In this document: positions 1 to 8,897 of the stretch, one piece after another
Position numbering within the stretch: position 1 is the first letter of the stretch
Layout: each line of letters starts with the position of its first letter
Assembly (NCBI RefSeq): GCF_013415905.1
Contig: NZ_CP058909.1
Coordinates: 3,596,001-3,660,000, forward strand
Length of the DNA stretch: 64,000 nt
Direction of reading: 5' to 3'
Source: Halosimplex pelagicum
GTDB taxonomy: Archaea > Halobacteriota > Halobacteria > Halobacteriales > Haloarculaceae
The notes under the pieces: generated by a model
The model's input: only the letters and a program-made list of their open reading frames with translations
What the model was told of the DNA's origin: nothing
Databases searched by the model: none
Translations under genes and position numbers: made by a program

Positions 1-1719
1 GGTCACTCGCTGGGGGACCGTCCGGGTCTCCGACCGCGTGACGTTGCCGACCGGTCCCGACCGCTCGCCCAGGTCCGCGGCGCCGACGGCCGACTCCCGC
101 TCGGAGAGCAGCGCCGCGCTCTCGGCGGTCCCGCCGGCGGTGTACACGCCGGCCTCCCGGACGGTGGCCGTCGGCCCCCGTAGCCGCCCGGACGGTCCCT
201 CGACCCGGTCGGCGCCGAACTGGACGGTGTCGCCCGTCTCGTGGTTCAGCGCCGAGAGGGGCTCCCGGCCGGCCAGGTCGAAGACGGCGCGCTTCCAGAA
301 GACGGGGTACTGGTAGTTGTACTTGAAACTCGACCGCTCCTCGATGTAGCCGTAGTACAGCAGCCGGCCCCCGTCGCGACTATCGGTCGCGAGCAGCGGC
401 GTCCCGTCGCGTAACTCGACGAGCGTCTCGCCCGACCGCAGCGACCCGGTCAGGTACTCGTCGGGCGCCTGGAAGTCGATGCCTTCGGTCAGGTCGGTCT
501 CGGTCGTCCGCCGGACGGTGGGCGCCGAGGCCGTCCCGGAGGGCTCGATCAGGAGGAGGTCGCTCAGCCGGTCGGGCATCTCCTCCTGGGCCTGGACGGC
601 GACCCCGCCGCCGGCGGCGAGGGTGTCCCGACCCGCCTGGACGTTCCCGGGCAGCAGCGAGTCGGCGTCGACGTTGCTGTAGAGTATCACGTCGTAGTCG
701 TCCTCGACAGTCGTGGGCGGGTTATCCACCGTCAGGTCGACCTGGTCGACCAGCGAGAGCGCGGTCGTCAGGTAGCGGTTGCGGTCGTTGGTCAACACGA
801 GGGTGTCGACCGTCGGATCCTCGGGGGCGACCACGGGCACGGCGTCGTCGGTGGCGAAGTCGTCGCCGGGCGAGAGCCGCGCCTCGCTCGCGCCCGCGGG
901 GACCGGGAACGTCACCGTCGCCACGTCGCCGCCCGCGAGTTCGACCTCCCGCTGGCTGTCGCCCAGCGAGACGGTGCGCGTGACCGACTCCTCGCCGAAG
1001 TTCCGCACCGAGAACGTCACCTCGGAGCCGCCGAACCGGCGGTCGACGAAGCCGACGTTGCCCGCGCCGCCCCCGGCGAACTGCCGGAGGCTGACGCTCA
1101 CGTCCCGGGCGCGCAGCCCCCGGACGGCGTCGGCCCACTCCGAGCCCTGAAAGTCGCTCAGGACGACCACGCGCACGTCCTCCTCGGCGAGCGCCCGCGC
1201 CTGCGCGACGGCGCCCCGCAGGTCGCCGGGGGCGTCCGTCGCTTCGAGGCCGCCGAGCGCGTCGCGGGCGGCGCTGGGCGGCCCGCGCCGGACGAGGACC
1301 CGGCCGCCGCCGCTGGTCGTCACGACGGAGGTCCGGGTCGTCACCTCCTCGTCGGCCGCCGCGAGCGCGCGGTCGAGCCGCGTCTCGCCGCCGTCGGTCG
1401 TCGCCATGCTCGCGCTCGTGTCGACGACCAGCACCGTCTCCTCGACGACGGCCCGCTCCTGAACGGGGACGTACGGCGCGGCGAGCGACCCCGCCAGGAG
1501 CAGTATCGCGAGGATCTGGATCAGGAGCAGGAGGCTCCGGGAGATCCGTTCGAACAGGGGCGTGGTCGCTCGCTGGCGCTGTTCGTCGGCGACGAATCGG
1601 AACGTGGGCAGTTCGACGCGCTCGGGCTCCGGACGGATGAGATAGAGGAGGACGACGGGAACCGCGAGGAGGGCGGCGGCGAGGCCGAGCGGTGCGAGGA
1701 ACACGTCGGAGAGGGCCAT
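1..1719 (-). CDS. BatA/VWA-domain membrane protein (C-terminus cut by window edge)
   Basis: The frame is open from its ATG at 1719 to the window edge, giving at least 573 residues. Membrane segments lie at about residues 6-27 and 62-81, separated by the short basic stretch typical of the BatA (aerotolerance) N-terminal domain. A von Willebrand A domain follows, with a complete MIDAS start, DTSAS, at residues 100-104 and a later VVLSDFQG strand. The remainder is an all-beta plus glutamine-amidotransferase-like region (DDYDVILYSNVDADSL), expected to sit outside the membrane. BatA-like proteins usually work with a MoxR ATPase and a DUF58 protein; those would lie beyond the left edge. The molecular role is not known from sequence. 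Confidence 0.85.
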   Translation of the reverse strand, partial: MALSDVFLAPLGLAAALLAVPVVLLYLIRPEPERVELPTFRFVADEQRQRATTPLFERISRSLLLLIQILAILLLAGSLAAPYVPVQERAVVEETVLVVDTSASMATTDGGETRLDRALAAADEEVTTRTSVVTTSGGGRVLVRRGPPSAARDALGGLEATDAPGDLRGAVAQARALAEEDVRVVVLSDFQGSEWADAVRGLRARDVSVSLRQFAGGGAGNVGFVDRRFGGSEVTFSVRNFGEESVTRTVSLGDSQREVELAGGDVATVTFPVPAGASEARLSPGDDFATDDAVPVVAPEDPTVDTLVLTNDRNRYLTTALSLVDQVDLTVDNPPTTVEDDYDVILYSNVDADSLLPGNVQAGRDTLAAGGGVAVQAQEEMPDRLSDLLLIEPSGTASAPTVRRTTETDLTEGIDFQAPDEYLTGSLRSGETLVELRDGTPLLATDSRDGGRLLYYGYIEERSSFKYNYQYPVFWKRAVFDLAGREPLSALNHETGDTVQFGADRVEGPSGRLRGPTATVREAGVYTAGGTAESAALLSERESAVGAADLGERSGPVGNVTRSETRTVPQRVT

Positions 1720-1879
1720 TCGTGTTGCGGGGACGACTGGTACCTACATTGGTCTTGTGGCGTCGACCCGCGGACGCGGCGGCGATCCGGCGCCGTCTAG
1801 ACTGATAGCCGCCGGTTCGCGGCGACGCTTCACACTGAGGTACAACGGCTATGGCCGAACGGTGCCTTGACCGTAGTAG
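1720..1879. promoter_or_regulatory. divergent intergenic region between VWA protein and HalOD1 gene
   Basis: This 160-base gap separates two genes read away from each other, so it should carry both promoters. A weak TATA-like stretch, GGTACAACGGCTATG, lies at about 1839-1853, some 30 bases before the rightward ATG at 1880. No clear box was found for the leftward gene. Confidence 0.3.
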
Positions 1880-2176
1880 ATGATGCAGTCATCCATCGGA
1901 ACCGAGCTTACGTATCGGATCGACGACGACCAGTCCGCCAGCGAGGCCGTCCTCGACGCGGTCGCGGAACGGGCGGGCGTGGACGTGCTCGACCTCTCGA
2001 CGCCGCTGTACGACGCCGTCGACCCGGAGGCGCTCGACACCTTCTACCGGACCAGCGGGGACGAGGGGACACCGACGCGGGTCTCGTTCGCCTACTGCGG
2101 GTACGACGTGACGGTGTCCGGCGACGGGACGGTCGTCCTCGACGAGGCGACCGACGGCGACGTACGGCTCGGGTGA
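1880..2176 (+). CDS. stand-alone HalOD1 output domain protein
   Basis: 98 residues, matching the haloarchaeal output domain HalOD1 almost end to end. A helical half (AVLDAVAERAGVDVLDL, then PLYDAVDPEALDTFY) is followed by the beta-hairpin half (VSFAYCGYDVTVSGDGTVVL). HalOD1 is usually found at the C-terminus of multi-domain sensors or alone; its partner and biochemical function are not established. There is no sensor domain here. The stop is 3 bases before the next small zinc-finger gene, so the two are probably co-transcribed. The double ATG at 1880 and 1883 leaves the exact start ambiguous by one codon. Confidence 0.85.
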   Translation: MMQSSIGTELTYRIDDDQSASEAVLDAVAERAGVDVLDLSTPLYDAVDPEALDTFYRTSGDEGTPTRVSFAYCGYDVTVSGDGTVVLDEATDGDVRLG

Positions 2177-2179
2177 GCC

Positions 2180-2344
2180 GTGGGATCGCAGGCCGACCGG
2201 GGCGGCTTCGAGACGTGCGCCCACTGCGGCGCGCGCCTGTCGGGCTCGGAGTGGTACCCCGCGCGGACCCACGTCGAGGACGGGTCGTTCGCGGTCGCCT
2301 CGTTCTGCGGTGAGGTGTGTCTCCGGGACTGGCGCGAAGGGTGA
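2180..2344 (+). CDS. 54-residue Cys4 zinc-finger protein (DUF7576-like)
   Basis: A GTG start at 2180, just after the stop of the HalOD1 gene, gives 54 residues. Cysteine pairs CAHC near residue 13 and C-x3-C (FCGEVC) near residue 43 flank a short basic/acidic beta segment. This resembles the small haloarchaeal treble-clef family DUF7576, in which a CxxC knuckle pairs with a C-terminal CxxxC followed by W. A nucleic-acid or protein-binding role is inferred, not shown. It belongs to the same two-gene unit as HalOD1. Confidence 0.6.
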   Translation: MGSQADRGGFETCAHCGARLSGSEWYPARTHVEDGSFAVASFCGEVCLRDWREG

Positions 2345-2393
2345 TTCGCCCCTTCGGCGGGGCGATTCCGTGGTTCCCGGAACGAGACGCGGT

Positions 2394-5300
2394 TCAGTTT
2401 TCCGGCGCGCCGGATTCGAAGAGCTGTCGACAGAGCTTGCGGTGGGCGGCGCGGACGTGCGTGTTGAACGTGGGTTGGGAGATGCCGAGCGACTCGGCGA
2501 CCTCGCTTCCGGTCCGGTCCCGCGGCGTGTCGAAGTAGCCGCCGAAGTACGCCGTCTGTAGCACCTCCAGCTGCCGGTCGGTGAGTTCCTCCGTCAGCGT
2601 CGCACGCAGTTCGGTGGGCGACTGGCGCGGTCGCTCGCGGCTCCGCTGGGCGACCAGTTCCGTGTCGGCGTACGCGTCGCCGAACGCTTCGACGAACTCC
2701 CGGACGTCGGCGTCGGCGCCGAGCTCGACGACGAGGGTCGCGACGCCCCCGGAGACGGTGAGCGCGCGCGGCCGCCCGCCGTGGCGTCGCACCGTCTCGC
2801 AGAGGCTCCGCTCGCCCAGCGTCGCCTCGAAGAGACACACCGGTTCGTCGCCGTCCTCGTACTCGGAGACGAGCGTCGGCTCGCTCGTCTCCAGGTCGAC
2901 CGCGGTCGCGCGGAGTTCCTCGGCGGGGACCCCCCGCGTCGACGCGTACACCCTCGGTCGCCCCTCCGGGGTCGGAACGATCCCCTCCAGGGTGAGGTCA
3001 CAGCCCGTCTCGGACGCGATCTCGACGACGCCCAGGTCGTCGTCGCCGACCGCGAACTCCAGTTCGGTCACCTCGTCGCTGACCAGCGACCGCTTGCTCT
3101 CGGTGGCGTTGATCGCGTAGGCGATGGTGTCGGCGAGCTCGGCCAGCACCGACCGCTCCAGATCGTCGAACACGCCGGGCTGGTTGGCGTAGACGTTGAG
3201 CACGCCGTAGAGGGCGTCCTCGTAGACGAGCGGCAGGGCGATCGACGCGTGGTAGCCCCGCGTCAGCGCCGCCTGGCGCCACGGCTCGAAGTCGGGGTCC
3301 TCGACGATGTTGTCGACGACCTGGGGCTCGCGCGTCCGGACGGCCCGCCCCGCGGGGCCGCGACCGGTCGTCCGTTCGTCGGCCGTGACCGTCGTCGCGT
3401 CGAGGTAGCCCTTCTCGGCGCCGGCCCACTCGCGGGGCGTGACCTCGTCCGTGACCGAGTCGTGGTCGCCGACCCACGCCAGCTCGTAGGGGCCCACGTC
3501 GGCGAGCTGCTCGCAGACCACCGTCTCGATCTCCCCGCGGGTCGACGCGCCCACGAGCGACTGTCCGATCGAGCGGATGGTGTCGTTGATGCGGTTGAGC
3601 CGTTCGAGCGAGTCGTTCTGCTCCTCGAGGGCCCGCTCGCGCTCGGCGAGGAGCCGCTCGCGGTCGGCGCGGCCGCAGGCCGTCTCGACCGTCGCGGCCG
3701 TCGTCTCGACGAACTCCAGTTCGGTCTCGGAGAACCCGCCCGGCGCCTCCGTCGCGGTGACGAACACGCCGTGGGAGCCCAGCGGCACCGCGGCTATCTC
3801 GGTCACGGCGTCGCCCGCTCCCGACACGTCAACGTCCTCGACGAGGCGCGTCTCGCCCGTCGTGAACGCCTCCCAGAGCGGCCCCGACGGCGTCTCGCTC
3901 AGCGCGGCCGTCGGGAGCTCGTCGACCGCTCGCTCGGTCCGCGCGGCGGGTTCCAGACGACCTTCGTCCCTGTCGTACCGGACGACCGCCGTCAGCGGCA
4001 GTTCGAGCGTCTCGGCGGCGTGCTCGGCGGTCGTTCCGGCGATCGCCGCCTCGGTCTCGGCGTCCATCAGGTCGCGGCTCATCTCGTTGAGCGCGGCCAG
4101 CTGGGCCTGGCGCTGCTCGCGCTCCAGCTCGTAGCTGACCCACTGGGCGGTCAGCTCCAGGAAGGTCCGCTCGGCCCCGGAGAACGGCCGGTCGCGCGCC
4201 TCCCGGGCCGCGAAACACAGCGTCCCGTAGCGGTCGCCGCCGACGGTCACCGTCGTCCCGATGTAGCTGTCGAGCCCGTAGGTCTCGTAGGCGGGTTTCC
4301 CCTCCCAGCCCGCCGCGGGGGCGTCGGCGACGGCGACGAGCCCGTCGTCCTCGACGACGTGGCGGCAGTACGTCTCCGGGAGGTCCGCGGTCACCTCCGG
4401 CTGGATCAGCTCGTGGGACCCGACCGCGTCAACGAGCTCGAAGCGGTCGCCGGTCACCCGGGAGAGGAACCCGATGTCGAGGTCGAACCGCGCGCGGCCG
4501 AGTTCGAGCAGCCGCCGGAGCTTCCCCTCGAACGGCACGTCGCTGTCGGCGGTGACCTCGTACAGCTCCCGCTGGAACGCCTCGCGCTGGCGGCGGCCGA
4601 GCTCGTACTCGATCCACTGGCCCATGAGCCGCTGGAAGGTCAGCTCCTCGTCGGAGAACGGCCGGTCGCGCGGCGCCTCCGAGAGGAAGAAGAACGTCCG
4701 GTCGTCGCCGCCGTCGACCGCGACGTGGGTGCCCAGATACGCCTCGACGCCGAGCTCGCGGCGGGCGACCGAGTCGCCGAACCCGACCGTCTCGGGGTCG
4801 TCGATGCCGACGACGCCGCGCTCGTCGGCCGTCGCCGCGCAGTAGGTCTCCGACAGCGGCAGCTCCAGCCCCGGCCGGAACCGGTCGTGGTCCCCGCTGA
4901 CGTGTTCGATCTCCAGGGTGTCGGTCTCGGCGTCGATCCGCGCCATCGCGCCGAAGTCGAGGCCGAACCGCTCGCACCCCAGATCGAACAGCCGCCGGAG
5001 CTTCCGCTCGAACGACTGGTCCGACCGCGAGATGATCTCGTGTTGCTCCCGCATGACGGCGGTCTGGTCGCGCAGCGACGCCTTCGCTCGCGCTCGCTCG
5101 CGCAGCGTCCCGAGCATCCGGTCGAGTTCGTTCTCCGGTCGCTCGGGGCCGCAGAACTCCTCGGGCGGCGTGTAGTAGACGTTGTGACAGACCGTCGTGT
5201 CGGAGATGAGGTGGGGGTGGGCGCGGACGATCTCGATGAGTTCCTCGGCCGGGAACCGCTCGCGGTCGTACTGACAGAGCGCGATCGCGTCGGCGTCGTC

Positions 5301-5825
5301 GAACAGGTCGTTTATCCGGCTCTCGTACTCCATGAACGCCTCGATCGGGACGCTCTCCTCGACGAGCCAGTCCGTCTCGGCGACCACCCGGAGCGCCTCG
5401 AACTCCGCCGTGGCGGCCTCGATCTCGGCGCCGTAGATCTCCATCATCGACTCGGGATCGAACGAGCCGTCCCGGAGGTAGGTGTTCCCGACGCTCTCGA
5501 AGACGAGCGCGCCCGATTCGACCGCGCCGTCGACGTCGATGCCGCGCTCGCGGAGCAGGTCCGCCACGGTCGACAGCGAGGCCTCGTCGCCGACGTACAT
5601 GCACTTCTCGCCGCGTTCGAGCCCCTGGCGGAGGAACGGAACCGCCGCGGCGAACTGCTCGTCGCGGCCCTCGTAGACGAGCGCGAAGTGGTCGTTGGCG
5701 TGCTCGTGGCCGTCGAGCGGCTCGATAGGGCCGCGGAACTCCGCGCTCTCCCGGAGCGCCTCGGTGCCGTTGTCCAGTCCCAGCACCCGGCTCCGGTCCT
5801 CGCCGGTGCGTCGCTCCGTACTCAT
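2394..5825 (-). CDS. MEDS + four-GAF + bacterio-opsin-activator HTH_10 regulator
   Basis: 1143 residues, a large soluble one-component sensor-regulator. It starts with a MEDS domain (about 44-205; HFALVYEGR to FPAEEL), the DcmR-type sensory module. Four GAF domains follow at about 275-410, 425-560, 575-720 and 745-900; the first two are close relatives of each other. Then come the bat-associated domain (about 905-1065) and a C-terminal HTH_10 (about 1075-1138; LTDRQLEVLQTAYFGGYFD...SQPTFNTH). GAF domains usually bind small ligands, haem or chromophores; no ligand can be read here. The ATG overlaps the stop of a short upstream reading frame, so translation may be coupled. Target genes are unknown. 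Confidence 0.9.
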   Translation of the reverse strand: MSTERRTGEDRSRVLGLDNGTEALRESAEFRGPIEPLDGHEHANDHFALVYEGRDEQFAAAVPFLRQGLERGEKCMYVGDEASLSTVADLLRERGIDVDGAVESGALVFESVGNTYLRDGSFDPESMMEIYGAEIEAATAEFEALRVVAETDWLVEESVPIEAFMEYESRINDLFDDADAIALCQYDRERFPAEELIEIVRAHPHLISDTTVCHNVYYTPPEEFCGPERPENELDRMLGTLRERARAKASLRDQTAVMREQHEIISRSDQSFERKLRRLFDLGCERFGLDFGAMARIDAETDTLEIEHVSGDHDRFRPGLELPLSETYCAATADERGVVGIDDPETVGFGDSVARRELGVEAYLGTHVAVDGGDDRTFFFLSEAPRDRPFSDEELTFQRLMGQWIEYELGRRQREAFQRELYEVTADSDVPFEGKLRRLLELGRARFDLDIGFLSRVTGDRFELVDAVGSHELIQPEVTADLPETYCRHVVEDDGLVAVADAPAAGWEGKPAYETYGLDSYIGTTVTVGGDRYGTLCFAAREARDRPFSGAERTFLELTAQWVSYELEREQRQAQLAALNEMSRDLMDAETEAAIAGTTAEHAAETLELPLTAVVRYDRDEGRLEPAARTERAVDELPTAALSETPSGPLWEAFTTGETRLVEDVDVSGAGDAVTEIAAVPLGSHGVFVTATEAPGGFSETELEFVETTAATVETACGRADRERLLAERERALEEQNDSLERLNRINDTIRSIGQSLVGASTRGEIETVVCEQLADVGPYELAWVGDHDSVTDEVTPREWAGAEKGYLDATTVTADERTTGRGPAGRAVRTREPQVVDNIVEDPDFEPWRQAALTRGYHASIALPLVYEDALYGVLNVYANQPGVFDDLERSVLAELADTIAYAINATESKRSLVSDEVTELEFAVGDDDLGVVEIASETGCDLTLEGIVPTPEGRPRVYASTRGVPAEELRATAVDLETSEPTLVSEYEDGDEPVCLFEATLGERSLCETVRRHGGRPRALTVSGGVATLVVELGADADVREFVEAFGDAYADTELVAQRSRERPRQSPTELRATLTEELTDRQLEVLQTAYFGGYFDTPRDRTGSEVAESLGISQPTFNTHVRAAHRKLCRQLFESGAPEN

Positions 5826-5911
5826 CCGTCGTGACTCACCCCGTCCGGCCGCGCGCGTCCACCCGGGTCGCCCTCGGTCCGTTCCCGTTCGGAGAGTAGT
5901 TGCCGTGTCAT
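5822..5911 (-). CDS. possible 29-residue leader peptide upstream of the multi-GAF regulator
   Basis: An ATG at 5911 opens a 29-codon frame (begins MTRQLLSERERT). Its TGA overlaps the regulator ATG by four bases (ATGA). It lies between a clear TATA box (about 5972-5981) and the regulator start, so it would be on the same transcript. The tight stop/start overlap is what argues for a translated and coupled leader; without it this would be just a short open frame in GC-rich DNA. No homologue is known to me. Confidence 0.3.
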   Translation of the reverse strand: MTRQLLSERERTEGDPGGRARPDGVSHDG

Positions 5912-6134
5912 GATAGTGCGAAGGGCCGCGAGGCGATCCCCGCGGTCGTCGTCGTGGGTAGGAGCGGGCTAACCCGTATAAGCGAAGCGATTATTCGCTG
6001 ACAATACGTCCCGGCTCGACGCCGGAAACGCGCCCGTCGCTCGTCGGCTACGCGCCGATACGGACCGGATAGTTGCCGGTGTCGTGCGCCGAGCGGTGTC
6101 GTCGAACGGTCGCGCGGCTGTCGGCCGCCGCGGC
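5826..6134. promoter_or_regulatory. 309-base upstream region of the multi-GAF regulator, with palindrome next to TATA box
   Basis: The stretch holds no full gene apart from the possible leader peptide at its left end. On the minus strand a TATA-like CTTATACGGG (about 5972-5981) is preceded immediately by the palindrome AGCGAATAATCGCT (5986-5999), placed where a repressor or activator of this promoter would bind. The same bases also hold AGCGAA (5981-5986) paired with TTCGCT (5994-5999). The stretch from 6001 to 6134 looks featureless and is the downstream flank of the alcohol dehydrogenase gene. Confidence 0.5.
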
Positions 6135-7193
6135 TCAGAACTCGGTGACGACCTCGACGCCGACCGTGTCGAACTCGCTCATCGCCGCCAGCCGGTCGGG
6201 CACCGCGTCGAGCGCGACGCGGTCGGTCACCAGGGCCCCGGGGTCGACCCGCCCGGCGGCGACCATCGCGAAGATGTCGTCGTACCGGCGCGGCGCCATT
6301 CCCCGCGAGCCCGCGACCGTCAGGTCGTCCTGCACCACGCGGTCGACCGGGAGGGCGACCTCGCCGCGGTCGTCGTCGCCGGTCAGCCCGACCTGGACGT
6401 GCGTCCCGCCGCTCGAAAGCGAGTCGACCGCCGTCCGGAACGTCTCCGTCGACCCCAGCGCGTCCATCGACACGTCCGCGCCGCCGAATCGGTCGCGGAC
6501 GCGCGACGCTGGGTCGTCGACCTCGCTCGCGTCGATCGTCGCCGCGGCGCCGATATCGGCGGCCAGCTCCAGCGGCGCCTCGCGCACGTCGACGGCGACG
6601 GGTGTGGCCCCGAGCGCGGCGGCGATCTGGACGGCCGAGAGGCCGACGCCCCCGCAGCCGACGACGACGACCACGTCGCCCCCGCCGGCGTCGGCGGTCG
6701 CGTCCAGCGCCTCGAAGGCGGTGACGAACCGACAGCCCATGCTCGCGGCCGCGACCGCAGAGACGCCCTCCGGGAGGTGAACGGCGTTCACGTCCGCGGC
6801 GGGCACGTGGAACCGCTCGGCGAACGCGCCCGGTGCCGCCGGGCCGAACCCCAGCGCGGTCGCGCCCTCGCAGTAGTTCTGTCGCCCCGCGCGACAGGCC
6901 GGGCAGGTGCCGTCGGCGAGGCTGAACGGAACGACCACGCGGTCGCCGACCGCGACCGTCTCCACGTCAGCGCCGACCTCGCGGACGGTCCCCACGGGCT
7001 CGTGCCCGAGGACCTGCCCCGTCGGGACGCGGTCGTCGACCCAGTCGCCGTGGCCCTGCCAGGCGTGCCAGTCGCTCCGGCAGATCCCGCAGGCCTCCGT
7101 CTCGACGACGACGCCGTCCGGGTCGGCCGTCGGCTCGGGCACGTCGCGGAGTTCGAGCGGTTCGCCGTGCTCGGCGAGGACGACTGCGCGCAT
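6135..7193 (-). CDS. zinc-dependent alcohol dehydrogenase family protein
   Basis: 352 residues, standard length for the medium-chain dehydrogenase family. Catalytic zinc ligands are in CGICRSDWHAWQG (Cys about 37) and GHEPVGTV (His-Glu about 63-64), with a later Cys in SMGCRFVTA. The structural-zinc lobe reads CPACRAGRQNYC, so one of the four usual cysteines is replaced by Gly, as in several family branches. The Rossmann motif VGCGGVGLSAVQIA binds NAD(P). Substrate is not predictable; the FGPAAPGAFAERFHVP region resembles general alcohol or glutathione-independent aldehyde dehydrogenases. The start at 7193 (MRAVVL) was chosen because residues upstream have no family similarity. Confidence 0.9.
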   Translation of the reverse strand: MRAVVLAEHGEPLELRDVPEPTADPDGVVVETEACGICRSDWHAWQGHGDWVDDRVPTGQVLGHEPVGTVREVGADVETVAVGDRVVVPFSLADGTCPACRAGRQNYCEGATALGFGPAAPGAFAERFHVPAADVNAVHLPEGVSAVAAASMGCRFVTAFEALDATADAGGGDVVVVVGCGGVGLSAVQIAAALGATPVAVDVREAPLELAADIGAAATIDASEVDDPASRVRDRFGGADVSMDALGSTETFRTAVDSLSSGGTHVQVGLTGDDDRGEVALPVDRVVQDDLTVAGSRGMAPRRYDDIFAMVAAGRVDPGALVTDRVALDAVPDRLAAMSEFDTVGVEVVTEF

Positions 7194-7312
7194 ACTCGCC
7201 CTTCCCGCCCGTCCCGGGTCACCGTTTCGGTCGTCCGTGCCCGTCGGTTCGGTCGCCGGGAGCTCGTCGGTCCGGTCGCGGTGGCGACTGCCGTTTCGGT
7301 CCCGGCGGCCGC

Positions 7313-8377
7313 TCAGTACGCGTATCGCAGAACCGTCTCGCCGCCGCGGCTGACGACGACCGTGTCGCCGCCGTTGTTCCAGACCGCCGAATCGCTCCCC
7401 CAGTAGAGCGTATCGGCGGTGTTGGTCCCCGACCCGGTCCGGAGTGTCACCGTCTCGTCCGGCCCGAGCGCGAACCCGCCCGGGAACGTGTAGGTGTGGC
7501 CCGCCTCGTCGCCGACCGTCCACCCGCCCAGTTCCAGCCGCCCATCGCCGTCGTTACCGAAGACGACGTATTCGTCGTTCAGGTTCTCGTGGTCGTTGCC
7601 CGCCGCGTCGGCGTGAACGCGCTCGACCGTCAGTCCCGGGTCGGAGGTGGCGACCGGGCCCCCGGTGTCGACGGGGCTGCCGCCGTCGGTTCCGCTACCG
7701 CCGCCCGCCGCGGTCGCGTTCGGGTCCCGACAGCGCCACAGCCCGCGCCGGTCGGCCTGGGCGTCGGCCTCCGCGGCGTAGTACCGTTCGGACCGCTGGA
7801 ACGTGCTGTCGTACACCCGGGCGTGCCCGGTCGCGAGCAGTCGGTACGTGAAGTCCGTGTGGTTCACGGCTGTCGCGGTGCCGTTCGTCGCGGTTCCGTT
7901 CGCAACGGTCGGCGCGCTCCCGCTCGCTCCGCTCGCGTTCACGTGGACGTACGCCAGCAGTCGGTCGTAGCGGTCCCGGCGGTCGGCCGCAGGGTCGGTG
8001 ACCAGCGTCACTCGCTCGCCGGCCAACCACCGTTCGGCGAACGCGCTGGCGTCCTCGCCCGCGGATTCGAGGCACGCGGCGCCAGCGGCGGTGTCCGGCA
8101 CCCCCTCGAACTCCGCGGGATCGTTGTCGGCGTACACCTCCGGCGTATCGACGCCCAGCAGCCGCACCGTGTCCGTCGACCCGTTGGCGTAGCGCACGTC
8201 GATGGTGTCGCCGTCGACCACGTCGACCACGGTCGCCGCCGTCCCGTTCGCCACGTCGGGCGCCGCGGCGGTCGGACCCGTGGAAGTCTCCTCGCCGACG
8301 GAGACCGAAAATCCCGCGCAGCCGCTCAGGACCGCCAGTAACGCCACCGCGAGGACCGCCGCGGGTCGGCCGTTCAT
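7313..8377 (-). CDS. secreted lipoprotein nuclease: SNase-like domain plus lamin-tail domain
   Basis: 354 residues. A signal peptide ends in the lipobox LLAVLSGC, with Cys 20 as the predicted lipid anchor. A staphylococcal-nuclease-like domain (about 50-200) carries VVDGDTIDVRY, RLLGVDTPEV and DRYDRLLAYV, the calcium- and phosphate-binding elements of the family. A C-terminal lamin-tail domain (about 240-354; NLNDEYVVFGNDGDGRLELGGWTV) ends the protein. It should sit on the outer face of the membrane and degrade extracellular nucleic acid. The upstream in-frame extension lacks coding character, so MNGRPAAV at 8377 is taken as the start. Confidence 0.9.
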   Translation of the reverse strand: MNGRPAAVLAVALLAVLSGCAGFSVSVGEETSTGPTAAAPDVANGTAATVVDVVDGDTIDVRYANGSTDTVRLLGVDTPEVYADNDPAEFEGVPDTAAGAACLESAGEDASAFAERWLAGERVTLVTDPAADRRDRYDRLLAYVHVNASGASGSAPTVANGTATNGTATAVNHTDFTYRLLATGHARVYDSTFQRSERYYAAEADAQADRRGLWRCRDPNATAAGGGSGTDGGSPVDTGGPVATSDPGLTVERVHADAAGNDHENLNDEYVVFGNDGDGRLELGGWTVGDEAGHTYTFPGGFALGPDETVTLRTGSGTNTADTLYWGSDSAVWNNGGDTVVVSRGGETVLRYAY

Positions 8378-8501
8378 AGCTACGATCGGTCCGCCGGACG
8401 CATGAGCGTTGGCACCTCGGAAGCGGCGGTGTTCGGTTCGGAGCGCGCAGGTATCGACCACCTCGCATAGTATTACGGGGTCGGGATAGCCATTACTGAG
8501 C

Positions 8502-8690
8502 GTGAGAGGTAACTCTCGCGACGGGGTTCCCGAGATACTCTCGTACGTGGTCGCTGCCGCCGTGCTGGGCGCCGTCGTGGGATATCTACGTGCGGGATCG
8601 GTCGGTGGTGCGCTCGCGCTCTCCGTCGCCGTCGGTCTCGGAGTGGCTCTCGGCATCCTCGGTCTCGAAGCGTGGAGTCGATACTTCTGA
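8502..8690 (+). CDS. 62-residue two-helix membrane protein
   Basis: GTG start. The product is almost entirely two hydrophobic helices, about residues 12-30 (ILSYVVAAAVLGAVVGYL) and 34-54 (GGALALSVAVGLGVALGIL), with a short aromatic tail. Codon use (strong G/C third positions) fits a real gene. No family recognised. It precedes a 54-residue gene on the same strand by 22 bases. Confidence 0.5.
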   Translation: MRGNSRDGVPEILSYVVAAAVLGAVVGYLRAGSVGGALALSVAVGLGVALGILGLEAWSRYF

Positions 8691-8712
8691 TTCGGCCAGG
8701 TCACCGCGGAAG

Positions 8713-8877
8713 ATGGCCCACGGGAGCTACCCCCTGAAGGCGTTCCGGGCCGGCGAATCGACGCTGTTCGACCACGAGCGCGAGGAGGTGGGGGATATCT
8801 CTCGGCGGTCGCTGCTACACCTCCAGTGCAACAACGGCCTCGAAATCACGTTCTCGCCGCGGGCGAACCGCCCATAG
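8713..8877 (+). CDS. 54-residue protein of unknown function
   Basis: Begins MAHGSYPLKAF at the ATG in 8713. It has a central acidic stretch (FDHEREEVGDISRR) and a single Cys (LQCNNGLEI). Third-position G/C preference holds throughout. No domain is recognised and there is no membrane segment. It ends 20 bases before the convergent hflX stop. It could be co-transcribed with the small membrane protein just upstream. A longer in-frame reading from 8590 overlaps that gene in another frame and is not credible. Confidence 0.4.
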   Translation: MAHGSYPLKAFRAGESTLFDHEREEVGDISRRSLLHLQCNNGLEITFSPRANRP

Positions 8878-8897
8878 CGGCGGCCGCCGTTCGGGGA

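Noticed and set aside
1867..2313. Alternative frame overlapping HalOD1 and the zinc-finger gene
   Set aside because: Arg-rich out-of-frame reading; the two in-frame products have clear HalOD1 and CxxC motifs.
2781..5834. Very long open frame on the plus strand opposite the multi-GAF regulator
   Set aside because: High-GC haloarchaeal genes leave long open antisense frames. The minus-strand product has complete recognisable domains; this one is Arg/Ala/Gly-rich without any.
8378..8704. N-terminal extension of the secreted nuclease
   Set aside because: It would bury the signal peptide and lipobox inside the protein and lacks coding character.
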